Assembly: GCA_017414725.1 (NCBI GenBank)
Contig: JAFQKZ010000020.1
Location: forward strand, 1 to 5,929
Source of the DNA: Clostridia bacterium
Lineage (GTDB): Bacteria > Bacillota > Clostridia > Oscillospirales > Acutalibacteraceae
Reading direction: 5' to 3'
DNA: 5,929 nucleotides
Positions 1 through 5,847 of the stretch are shown piece by piece (positions within the stretch are counted from its first letter, which is position 1; each line of letters opens with the position of its first letter). Made by a program: the position numbers and the translations under genes. A model generated the notes under the pieces. That model saw nothing but the letters and a program-made list of their open reading frames with translations, was not told the DNA's origin and searched no databases.

Positions 1-477
1 GTTTTTAGAATAAAAAATCTGTGTCCCGAAATATTTCGGGTCTTTGAATTTGTTCTGATGTATACTCACAAATATAGTATTATTATTTTTGTTTTTGTTT
101 ATTATTTCTTTACGGTTACGCAAATCTGAGATTTTTTTCTGGCGTAAAGTTACAGAATCATTATCATAAATTGCTTCGTCTTTTTCGCGCGTCATAATTA
201 CTTTATAACCTGATATATTTAACAGATCGCGTAATTTCAGAGCGATTTTTAAATTCACGTCTTTTTCTGTTATGTTATTTAGGCCTACGGCTCCACCGTC
301 TTCGCCACCGTGCCCTGCGTCCAGAATTACAGTTTTTGTGTTACTCGAATTATTAATTTCTGCGGAGATTTTACTACTGATTTTACCGGATGCAATAAAA
401 ATTAGTGAACAAAAAACGATTCCGATTATACTGGAAAATATATAAAATATTTTGTTATTTTTTATGTTTAAATTCAT
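1..477 (-). CDS. cwlD: N-acetylmuramoyl-L-alanine amidase, CwlD-like, 3' end cut by window edge
   Basis: An Amidase_3 zinc enzyme that cleaves the amide bond between MurNAc and the L-Ala of the stem peptide. In spore formers CwlD does this in the cortex, preparing muramic-delta-lactam. The frame is open for 159 codons from the ATG at 477 down to base 1. A hydrophobic segment at about residues 11-30 follows a short Asn/Lys-rich N-terminus and should act as an uncleaved anchor or signal peptide. The catalytic domain begins VILDAGHGGEDGGA (50-63), and the likely zinc ligands are H56, E71 (ITEKD) and H140 (SIHQNKF). MTREKD and the KKISDLRNR stretch, then the Y-F-G-T-Q-I-F-Y-S run, resemble CwlD more than other Amidase_3 enzymes. 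The C-terminal catalytic Glu lies outside the window. The gene is divergent from the hemolysin III gene. The family is secure; the cwlD assignment is inference from N-terminal motifs, and a vegetative CwlM/LytC-type amidase is the alternative. Confidence 0.85.
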   Translation of the reverse strand, partial: MNLNIKNNKIFYIFSSIIGIVFCSLIFIASGKISSKISAEINNSSNTKTVILDAGHGGEDGGAVGLNNITEKDVNLKIALKLRDLLNISGYKVIMTREKDEAIYDNDSVTLRQKKISDLRNRKEIINKNKNNNTIFVSIHQNKFKDPKYFGTQIFYSKN

Positions 478-560
478 GAAAAAAATTATGACACTCCCCA
501 AAAATTATAAAAAATTATATAATTAAAGTTATTAATAATTATTAAAATTCGGGAGCAAAA
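478..560. promoter_or_regulatory. Divergent intergenic region between amidase and hemolysin III genes
   Basis: This 83-bp, nearly pure A/T spacer must hold the promoters of both divergent genes. TATAAT hexamers are visible on the plus strand at 518-523 and on the minus strand at 519-514 and 509-504. None has a recognisable TTGACA-like -35 at 16-18 bp, so these are only candidate -10 boxes in a background where TATAAT arises by chance. No operator palindrome or riboswitch-like structure is evident. The plus-strand ribosome site GGGAG at 551-555 sits 5 bases before the ATG at 561. Confidence 0.4.
493..499 (-). promoter_or_regulatory. Strong but distant ribosome binding site of the amidase gene
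   Basis: On the minus strand the sequence reads GGGGAGT (499 to 493), an excellent Shine-Dalgarno match. It ends 15 bases before the ATG at 477, clearly longer than the usual 5-10. The in-frame codons between are GTC, ATA, ATT, TTT and TTC, with no ATG, GTG or TTG among them. Either the spacing is simply long, or a rare ATT/ATA start at 486/489 is used, which would add three or four residues. The ATG is kept as the conservative start. Confidence 0.55.
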
Positions 561-1214
561 ATGCATAATTACAAAATTAATAAATTAAATAAATTTAATA
601 TCCCAAAATATACAAAATCAGAAGAAATTATTAATAGTATCACACACGGATTTGGTGTTTTATTTGGAGTATTTGCACTGGTTTATTTAATAATTATGTA
701 TCCGAAGAATTTTAAAAACATGTTTTCTGTGTGTATTTACGGGGCTGCTCTTGTGATTTTGTATATTATTTCGACGTTGTATCATGCTTTTAAGATTTCT
801 AAGACTAAAAATATATTCAGAAAGCTTGATCACTGTTCTATATTTTTATTAATATCAGGTACTTATACTCCTATATGTGTTTTATATTTAAAAAATATTT
901 CAAGCATAATATTATTAATATTTTTATGGTCAATTAGTATTTTAGGAATCGTACTTAATTCTATAGACGTAAACAAATTTTCTAAATTTTCGCTTATGTG
1001 TTATATTTTAATGGGATGGAGTGTAGTATTTCTATCAAAATCTGTCTTTAATATATTCTCGAAAATACAAATTATATATTTATTAATAGGCGGATTATTT
1101 TTTTCGCTGGGTGCGATAATATATGTACTCGGGAAAAAAATTAAGTACATGCACTCTGTATGGCACGTATTTGTACTCTTGGGAACCGTAAGTCATTTTA
1201 TTTTATTTATTTAA
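561..1214 (+). CDS. Hemolysin III / PAQR family seven-helix membrane protein
   Basis: An integral membrane protein of the hemolysin III (YqfA/YplQ) branch of the PAQR/CREST superfamily. Its bacterial function is not settled: some members were named for haemolytic activity, while the superfamily includes metal-dependent membrane hydrolases. Its 217 residues match the usual 200-220. The hallmark N-terminus EEIINSITHGFG (21-32) leads into helix 1. Seven hydrophobic segments lie at about 28-47, 55-77, 90-110, 113-131, 143-162, 169-190 and 197-217. The full CREST metal-site pattern is present: S71-x3-H75 (STLYH), D90 in KLDH, and H198-x3-H202 (HSVWH). GTYTP at 100-104 is also typical. The start is fixed by GGGAG five bases upstream. 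The gene ends tail-to-tail with the PRC-barrel gene, overlapping it by 8 bp. The family call is secure; the 'haemolysin' role is only a family name. Confidence 0.93.
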   Translation: MHNYKINKLNKFNIPKYTKSEEIINSITHGFGVLFGVFALVYLIIMYPKNFKNMFSVCIYGAALVILYIISTLYHAFKISKTKNIFRKLDHCSIFLLISGTYTPICVLYLKNISSIILLIFLWSISILGIVLNSIDVNKFSKFSLMCYILMGWSVVFLSKSVFNIFSKIQIIYLLIGGLFFSLGAIIYVLGKKIKYMHSVWHVFVLLGTVSHFILFI

Positions 1215-1506
1215 AAATTTTAAATATAGAGTTAAAAATATTAGGGCGCCGTTTTTTTCGATAATTATTATGATTATAATTTACGAGTATAATATCATCG
1301 CCTATAGTTTCGATATTTTCCCAGTTAATTATTATATCTTCTTCGCGGCCTAGTAGTCCAAAGCATTTTAGTTTTCCGTAAACAATAATAGCAATAATTT
1401 TGGCACATTTAATATCTACTTCCACGTCATTTACACAGCCTATTCTGCAACCGTTTTTTATATTGACTACTTCTTTGTTTTTTAATTCTACTATTCTGCA
1501 ATTCAA
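1207..1506 (-). CDS. YlmC/YmxH family PRC-barrel protein (sporulation-associated)
   Basis: A small protein of the YlmC/YmxH family, a PRC-barrel fold conserved in spore-forming Firmicutes. The molecular role is poorly defined; ymxH-type genes are associated with sporulation. The 99 residues carry the family signatures: RIVELKNKEVVNI (4-16), C20-R-I-G with V-D-V-E-V-D (25-31), the FGLLGREEDIIINWENI block (49-65) and IGDDIILV (68-75). The only suitable start is TTG at 1506-1504, because the frame contains no internal ATG. It is supported by AGGAG on the minus strand at 1522-1518, 11 bases upstream. The barrel ends near residue 76. A tail of about 23 residues follows, Asn-rich and basic (YRKKRRP), ending in an amphipathic-looking NIFNSIFKIFK, longer than the usual 80-90 aa family length. 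The 3' end overlaps the hemolysin III gene by 8 bp. Five cysteines (3, 20, 24, 34, 48) are present, with no recognisable metal motif. Confidence 0.88.
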   Translation of the reverse strand: MNCRIVELKNKEVVNIKNGCRIGCVNDVEVDIKCAKIIAIIVYGKLKCFGLLGREEDIIINWENIETIGDDIILVNYNHNNYRKKRRPNIFNSIFKIFK

Positions 1507-1576
1507 AATATATATCTCTCCTATAATTTATAATTATTATAATTAATAAAAATATATATAAAGGACGGCAAAAAAT
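1507..1576. promoter_or_regulatory. Divergent intergenic region between ylmC-like and ATPase genes
   Basis: A 70-bp A/T-only core flanked by two ribosome sites: AGGAGAG on the minus strand at 1522-1516, and AAAGGA on the plus strand at 1560-1565, 11 bases before the ATPase ATG. TATAAT hexamers occur on the plus strand at 1522-1527, 1529-1534 and 1538-1543, and on the minus strand at 1541-1536. None has a convincing -35, and the first lies too far from the ATPase to rank above the others. Both promoters should lie here, but they cannot be placed from sequence alone. Confidence 0.35.
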
Positions 1577-3949
1577 ATGAGTGAATTAAATACTGAAAAT
1601 AATATTCAAAGATATAATCCTGATATAAATTTTGGCCTTTCTGATGAACAAGTTCAGTCCAGAATTAGTCAGAATTTAATAAACATAGACAAAAATATCA
1701 GTACAAAAAAAACTTCTGATATAATTAAAAATAATATTTTTACGTTATTTAATTTTATAAATTTTGTTCTTGCTTTGGGTATATTATACACAGGTTCTTA
1801 TAGAAATTTATTATTTATGGGCGTCGTGATTTGTAACGCGTGTATTGGAATTTTTCAAGAAATACGTTCTAAAAAAACTGTAGAAAAATTAAATTTGATA
1901 CTTTCTAATAGTGCCAATGTTATTCGAAACGGAAAAAAATTAAAAATTAAACTCGAAAAAGTAGTCTTAGATGATATTATATATTTCACTCGTGGCAATC
2001 AGATAATCTCAGACTGCATAATTCTCGAAGGTCAATGCGAAGTTAATGAGTCTCTGTTGACAGGCGAGCCGGATTTAATTTTAAAAAAGCCCGGTGATAT
2101 GTTATTATCTGGGAGTTATGTCGTAAGCGGATCTTGTAGAGCAAAAGTCGAAAAAGTCGGCGAAGATAATTACGCTTCGCAATTATTAAAAAACTCAAAA
2201 TATATCAAAAAAACGAAGTCTGAAATTATGACTACGTTAAATAAAATTATAAAAATAATCAGTATAATTATTATTCCCATAGGTATTTTGTTATTTTACA
2301 GACAGTTTAATTCTTCAGGATTTAATATTAATTCTTCGATAGTAACTACTTCTGCGGCTCTCACAGGAATGATCCCCGAAGGACTTGTGTTATTAACCAG
2401 TTCTGTGCTTGCCGTGGGTGTAGTAAGATTATCCAAAAGAAGAATTTTAGTTCAAGATATTTATTGTATAGAAACTCTCGCGCGCGTAGATACTCTGTGT
2501 CTTGACAAAACAGGGACTATTACAGAAGGAACTTTCGAAGTCCATGGAGTTGTTCCTCAGAATGAGTTCACTCAATACGACGTAACAGACGCTTTAAATT
2601 TAATCACAAATAATCTTAATGACGATAATGAAACTTTTTTGGCTCTAAAAGAAAAATTTGCCGAAAAAAATAATAATAATTTTGAAAAAACAGAGATAAA
2701 TATTCCGTTTTCGTCTGAGAAAAAATGGTCCGGAGTGTACTCTTCAAAATACGGCACTTTTGTCATAGGTGCTTCAGAATTTTTGTTCCCAAATAACATA
2801 AATATTAAAAATAAAATTTCAAATTATTCTAAATATTACAGAACTCTTGTACTTGCGCATTCTAATCAGGTTTTAAGCCCGGATCTTGACAAAAATAATT
2901 TGAGATTAATGGGAATTATATTAATTAAAGATAAAATCAGACATAACGCAGAAAAAACTCTGAAATTTTTCAGAAAACAAGGCGTAGATATTAAAGTAAT
3001 TTCCGGAGATAATCCTGTTACTGTTTCGCAAATAGCCGAAAGAGTTAAACTCGAAAATTATGATAAATATATAGACATGTCAAAATTACAGCCTGATCAG
3101 GATATAAAAAATATAGCACATGAATATACGATTTTTGGTCGTGTGACTCCGTATCAAAAACAAGAAATTATTAGATCTCTCAAAGAAAGTAATAAAACCG
3201 TCGCAATGGTCGGTGACGGCGTCAACGATGTTCTCGCTATGAAAGAAGCGGATTGTAGTGTAGCTATGGCCAACGGAAGCGATATAGCTCGTAATGTGTC
3301 TCATCTCGTGTTATTAAACTCAGACTTTGCGTCTATGCCCAAAGCCGTTGCAGAAGGCCGTAAAGCTATTAATAATATCCAGAGATCTGCTACTTTGTTC
3401 TTAGTCAAGACTATATATTCTTTCTTGCTTTCTTTGTTGTTCTTTTTTATACCTGCACCGTATCCGTTTATCCCAATACAAATGACTTTGTTAAGTGCAC
3501 TTACTATCGGAATTCCGTCTTTTGTGTTAGCTCTTGAGTCAAATCGAGAAAAAATCAAGGGAAATCTGTTCAAAAATATTTTAGACAAGTCTCTTCCCGC
3601 CGCGATGACTATAGTCTTTTCGATTTTAATTTCTGTTTCTATTTACTCGTTCTTTAATATTAATTACCAAAGATATTCGACTATAAATATTATAACAACA
3701 GGTCTCATAGGAATATTATTAATATACAAAATTTCTACTCCGTTAAATAAATTAAGAAAAATTTTGTTAACCAGTATTTCTGTATTGTTTTTTATCGGAA
3801 TAACCAGATTTTCAAGTTTGTTCGAACTCGAGTCATTAAATTTAATAAATATATCTTTAATTTTAATTATTTTCTGTGTTTCTATAATATTCTATGATTA
3901 TTTCTCTATGATAAAATTCGATAAATTTTACAAAAAAATCAAAAATTAA
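1577..3949 (+). CDS. Cation-translocating P-type ATPase, CtpE-like
   Basis: An integral membrane pump that couples ATP hydrolysis, through a phospho-aspartate intermediate, to cation transport. The 790 residues contain every core P-type element in order: an N-terminal GLSDEQV-type segment (20-26), helices at about 55-71 and 77-93, the actuator loop with ESLLTGEPD (158-166; TGEP replaces TGES), helices at about 224-240 and 255-283 with M4 IPEGL (266-270), phosphorylation motif DKTGT with D310, an IGAS nucleotide-domain motif (397-400), SGDNP (476-480) and hinge GDGVND (546-551). About six C-terminal helices follow (606-773). There is no N-terminal CxxC domain and no CPC in M4, which argues against a heavy-metal P1B pump. 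IPEGL is shared with Ca2+ pumps. The QEIRSKKTVEKL and IIKNNIFTLFN stretches recall the mycobacterial CtpE-like group, reported to handle Ca2+. Substrate remains inference. The start is supported by AAAGGA. murC follows 54 bp downstream on the same strand. Confidence 0.93.
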   Translation: MSELNTENNIQRYNPDINFGLSDEQVQSRISQNLINIDKNISTKKTSDIIKNNIFTLFNFINFVLALGILYTGSYRNLLFMGVVICNACIGIFQEIRSKKTVEKLNLILSNSANVIRNGKKLKIKLEKVVLDDIIYFTRGNQIISDCIILEGQCEVNESLLTGEPDLILKKPGDMLLSGSYVVSGSCRAKVEKVGEDNYASQLLKNSKYIKKTKSEIMTTLNKIIKIISIIIIPIGILLFYRQFNSSGFNINSSIVTTSAALTGMIPEGLVLLTSSVLAVGVVRLSKRRILVQDIYCIETLARVDTLCLDKTGTITEGTFEVHGVVPQNEFTQYDVTDALNLITNNLNDDNETFLALKEKFAEKNNNNFEKTEINIPFSSEKKWSGVYSSKYGTFVIGASEFLFPNNINIKNKISNYSKYYRTLVLAHSNQVLSPDLDKNNLRLMGIILIKDKIRHNAEKTLKFFRKQGVDIKVISGDNPVTVSQIAERVKLENYDKYIDMSKLQPDQDIKNIAHEYTIFGRVTPYQKQEIIRSLKESNKTVAMVGDGVNDVLAMKEADCSVAMANGSDIARNVSHLVLLNSDFASMPKAVAEGRKAINNIQRSATLFLVKTIYSFLLSLLFFFIPAPYPFIPIQMTLLSALTIGIPSFVLALESNREKIKGNLFKNILDKSLPAAMTIVFSILISVSIYSFFNINYQRYSTINIITTGLIGILLIYKISTPLNKLRKILLTSISVLFFIGITRFSSLFELESLNLINISLILIIFCVSIIFYDYFSMIKFDKFYKKIKN

Positions 3950-4003
3950 ATTTTTAATATATAATATTAATAAACAAATAATTTCGGAGAATTTGTATAT
4001 TTT
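3950..4003 (+). promoter_or_regulatory. Short intergenic gap before murC with its ribosome site
   Basis: This 54-bp A/T-rich gap has no GC-rich hairpin followed by a T-run, so read-through from the ATPase gene into murC is possible. An A/T-only inverted repeat is present (TTAATAT at 3954-3960 and ATATTAA at 3964-3970, 3-base loop), too weak to call a terminator. A TATAAT at 3960-3965 is a candidate -10 without a -35. The murC ribosome site is GGAGA at 3986-3990, 13 bases before the ATG, a rather long spacing. Confidence 0.4.
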
Positions 4004-5410
4004 ATGAATAATAATAATATTTTTAATAATATAAAAAAAGTATATTTTATAGGAATCGGCGGTTCAGGTATGTTCCCGCTGGCACAGATATTAAAATCTT
4101 GGGGTATAGAAATCTCAGGCTCTGATACTTATGAATCTGATACGTTACAAAAAGTTCGTGCTCTGGGAATTACAGTAAATACAAATCATGATTCTAAAAA
4201 TATAATTAACCAAAATTATGATTTAATAATATATTCTGCGGCTATTAATAATAACAATCCAGAGTTAAAATACGCACGCGAAAATAATATAAAAACGCTG
4301 GAACGTCGTGAGTTACTGGGATTAATATTTAATACTTTCGAGAATTCTATCGCTGTCTCAGGTACCCACGGAAAAACTACTACTACAAGCATGATAAGTA
4401 CTATTTTATTAGACGCAAATACAGATCCTACGTGTGTCATAGGAGGAACTCTTCCGAGATTAAATTCTAATGCCCACACAGGAAAATCAAATATTATAAT
4501 TTCTGAAGCATGTGAGTTTGCCAATAGTTTTTTGACTATGAACCCAAGATTTTCCGTGATCACAAACATAGACAACGATCATCTGGATTTTTTTAAGACT
4601 TTCGATAATTTAAAAAAATCTTTTGAAAAATTTGCTTCACAAACCAGTGATATTTTATTCGTAAACACAGATAATATTCATACTAAAGAGCTTTCTGAGA
4701 AAATTAAAAATAATATTAAAATAATTTCTTTTGGTCTAGACAAGAACCGCGATTTTTATGCTGATAATATTAATTTCGATCAAAATCAATGTGCAAGTTT
4801 TGATATTATAAATAACAATAAAATTCTGTGTAATATAAAATTACAGGTCCCCGGAAAATATAATATTTACAATTCTCTAGCTGCTTTCTGTGTTGTCTAT
4901 AATTCAAATTTAAATATTAATATAAATATTATTAAAGAATCTCTGGAGAATTTTACGGGAGTTCACAGAAGATTTGAGGTTCTCGCTAAAATTACTGATA
5001 AAAATATCACTGTCATAGACGACTTTGCACATCATCCCGAAGAAATAAAAAATATTCTTGAAACAGCAAAAAAAATAAAAACTCACAAGAGACTATGGGC
5101 AATTTTTCAGCCACATACTTACTCCAGAACCTATAATTTACTAGATGATTTTGCGCAAGTGTTATCTATAGCAGATAAAATTATAATCTCAGAAATACTA
5201 GCTGTCCGTGAAGAAAATATTTATAATATCCATGCTACAGATTTAACTAAAAAACTTCAAAACTCAGTGTACATACCAAGTTTTGAAGGAATCTCAGAGT
5301 ATATTACAAATAATATTCAGCCCGGAGACATGATAGTAACTCTCGGCGGCGGAAATATTTACAAGCTCGCTAATACTATCTCAAGTAAACTTAAAGATAT
5401 TTATAATTAA
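4004..5410 (+). CDS. murC: UDP-N-acetylmuramate--L-alanine ligase (MurC)
   Basis: A cytoplasmic peptidoglycan-precursor enzyme: UDP-MurNAc + L-Ala + ATP gives UDP-MurNAc-L-Ala, the first amino acid of the stem peptide. The 468 residues match a full-length MurC. Domain 1 opens with the Rossmann-like GIGGSGM (17-23) and GSD (39-41). Domain 2 carries P-loop GTHGKTT (120-126, K124), the SEACEF motif (167-172, E168 and E171) and TNIDNDHLDFF (187-197, H193). PGKYNIYN (283-290) keeps N287 and N290 of the GxHNxxN motif. Domain 3 has GVHRRFE (319-325, R323), DDFAHHPEE (339-347) and FQPHTYSRT (368-376). By my recollection of the Mur invariant set (K, E, H, N, N, R, D), all appear retained. EACEF replacing the proteobacterial EADES fits clostridial MurC. 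The last 95 codons form copy 1 of a 289-bp tandem repeat that continues after the stop. The start follows GGAGA with 13-base spacing. Confidence 0.96.
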   Translation: MNNNNIFNNIKKVYFIGIGGSGMFPLAQILKSWGIEISGSDTYESDTLQKVRALGITVNTNHDSKNIINQNYDLIIYSAAINNNNPELKYARENNIKTLERRELLGLIFNTFENSIAVSGTHGKTTTTSMISTILLDANTDPTCVIGGTLPRLNSNAHTGKSNIIISEACEFANSFLTMNPRFSVITNIDNDHLDFFKTFDNLKKSFEKFASQTSDILFVNTDNIHTKELSEKIKNNIKIISFGLDKNRDFYADNINFDQNQCASFDIINNNKILCNIKLQVPGKYNIYNSLAAFCVVYNSNLNININIIKESLENFTGVHRRFEVLAKITDKNITVIDDFAHHPEEIKNILETAKKIKTHKRLWAIFQPHTYSRTYNLLDDFAQVLSIADKIIISEILAVREENIYNIHATDLTKKLQNSVYIPSFEGISEYITNNIQPGDMIVTLGGGNIYKLANTISSKLKDIYN

Positions 5411-5412
5411 TA
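5124..5412 (+). repeat. 289-bp tandem repeat, copy 1 (3' end of murC)
   Basis: This copy is the 3' part of the functional murC, from codon 374 (within PHTYSRT) through the TAA and two following bases. Every position recurs 289 bases downstream in copy 2, with 14 substitutions and no indels (about 95% identity by direct comparison). It is taken as the parent copy because it is in frame with the intact gene. Confidence 0.95.
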
Positions 5413-5699
5413 CCAGAACCTATAATTTACTAGACGATTTTGCGCAAGTGTTATCTATAGCAGACAAAATTATAATCTCAGAAATACTAGCTGTCCGTGA
5501 AGAAAATATTTATAATATCCACGCTACAGATTTAACTAAAAAAATTCAAAACTCAGTTTATATACCAAGTTTTGAAGAAATCTCTGAGTATATTATAAAT
5601 AATATTCAGCCCGGAGACATGATAGTAACTCTCAGCGGCGGAAATATTTACAAGCTCGCTAATACTATCTCGAACAAACTTAAAAATATTTATAATTAA
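5412..5699 (+). pseudogene. Duplicated murC C-terminal fragment (copy 2 of repeat)
   Basis: The frame ACC-AGA-ACC-TAT from 5412 to the TAA at 5697-5699 encodes the equivalent of MurC residues 375-468, part of ligase domain 3 without the nucleotide or UDP-MurNAc domains. The only usable start inside is GTG at 5448, at the position of V386. It has no Shine-Dalgarno motif ahead of it, so independent translation is doubtful. Compared with murC the fragment has six amino-acid changes (L418I, G429E, T435I, G448S, S461N, D465N) and seven silent changes. G448S alters the glycine run of TLGGGN near the C-terminus. The frame lies +1 relative to murC because the repeat length is 3n+1. It cannot be an active ligase alone. 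It is best described as a gene remnant created by duplication. Confidence 0.8.
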
Positions 5700-5701
5700 T
5701 A
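5413..5701 (+). repeat. 289-bp tandem repeat, copy 2 (complete)
   Basis: A full second copy of the murC 3' end directly abuts copy 1. The bases preceding CCAGAACC are TA, as before copy 3, whereas copy 1 has CT. The copy1/copy2 and copy2/copy3 junctions are therefore identical (AATTAATACCAGAACC), as expected if one junction formed first and was then multiplied by unequal exchange, slippage, or an assembly loop. Substitutions relative to copy 1 are clustered in the second half. Confidence 0.95.
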
Positions 5702-5847
5702 CCAGAACCTATAATTTACTAGATGATTTTGCGCAAGTATTATCTATAGCAGATAAAATTATAATCTCAGAAATACTAGCTGTCCGTGAAGAAAATATTT
5801 ATAATATTCACGCTACAGATTTAACTAAGGCAAAACCGCGTATATAG
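5701..5847 (+). pseudogene. Second duplicated murC fragment, truncated (copy 3 of repeat)
   Basis: In the frame starting ACC-AGA-ACC at 5701 this encodes the equivalent of MurC residues 375-415 without any amino-acid change; all three differences from murC are silent (V386, I409, H410). The repeat then ends, and the frame runs through AKPRI-like codons to a TAG at 5845-5847. It has no start codon with a ribosome site and no complete domain, so it is a broken remnant. Confidence 0.75.
5702..5828 (+). repeat. 289-bp tandem repeat, copy 3 (truncated after 127 bp)
   Basis: The third copy keeps the same 289-bp register and matches copy 1 with three differences and copy 2 with four over 127 bp. 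Similarity stops abruptly after TTTAACTAA at 5828. The other copies continue with an A-run and the codons for residues 416 onward, while here unrelated GGCAAAACCGCG follows. Confidence 0.95.

Noticed and set aside
518..523. A defined sigma-A promoter for the hemolysin III gene at TATAAT
   Set aside because: There is no -35 element at 16-18 bp spacing, and TATAAT recurs several times in these A/T-rich gaps, so it is listed only as a candidate.
2572..2799. Minus-strand frames inside the ATPase gene (2572-2799, 3086-3304, 3301-3588)
   Set aside because: They lie opposite a gene with unbroken P-type ATPase motifs, show no recognisable domain, and are shadow frames.
3954..3970. Inverted repeat after the ATPase gene as terminator or operator
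   Set aside because: It is 7 bp, A/T-only, in a nearly pure A/T region where such palindromes occur by chance.
4216..4575. Minus-strand 119-codon frame inside murC
   Set aside because: It is antisense to the MurC P-loop and active-site region, which explains its openness; no family features are seen.
4853..4876. Loss of a catalytic residue in MurC (Tyr286 where GxHN is usual)
   Set aside because: The invariant residues of this motif are the two asparagines, N287 and N290, and both are present; the histidine is not, to my knowledge, in the invariant set.
5448..5699. An 83-codon frame starting at GTG as an independent small gene
   Set aside because: It is the duplicated murC 3' end with no ribosome site before the GTG and only part of one ligase domain, so it is annotated as a gene remnant instead.
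5124..5828. CRISPR array or phage-type repeat
   Set aside because: The unit is 289 bp with no unique spacers and is plainly coding sequence of murC, so it is a tandem duplication.
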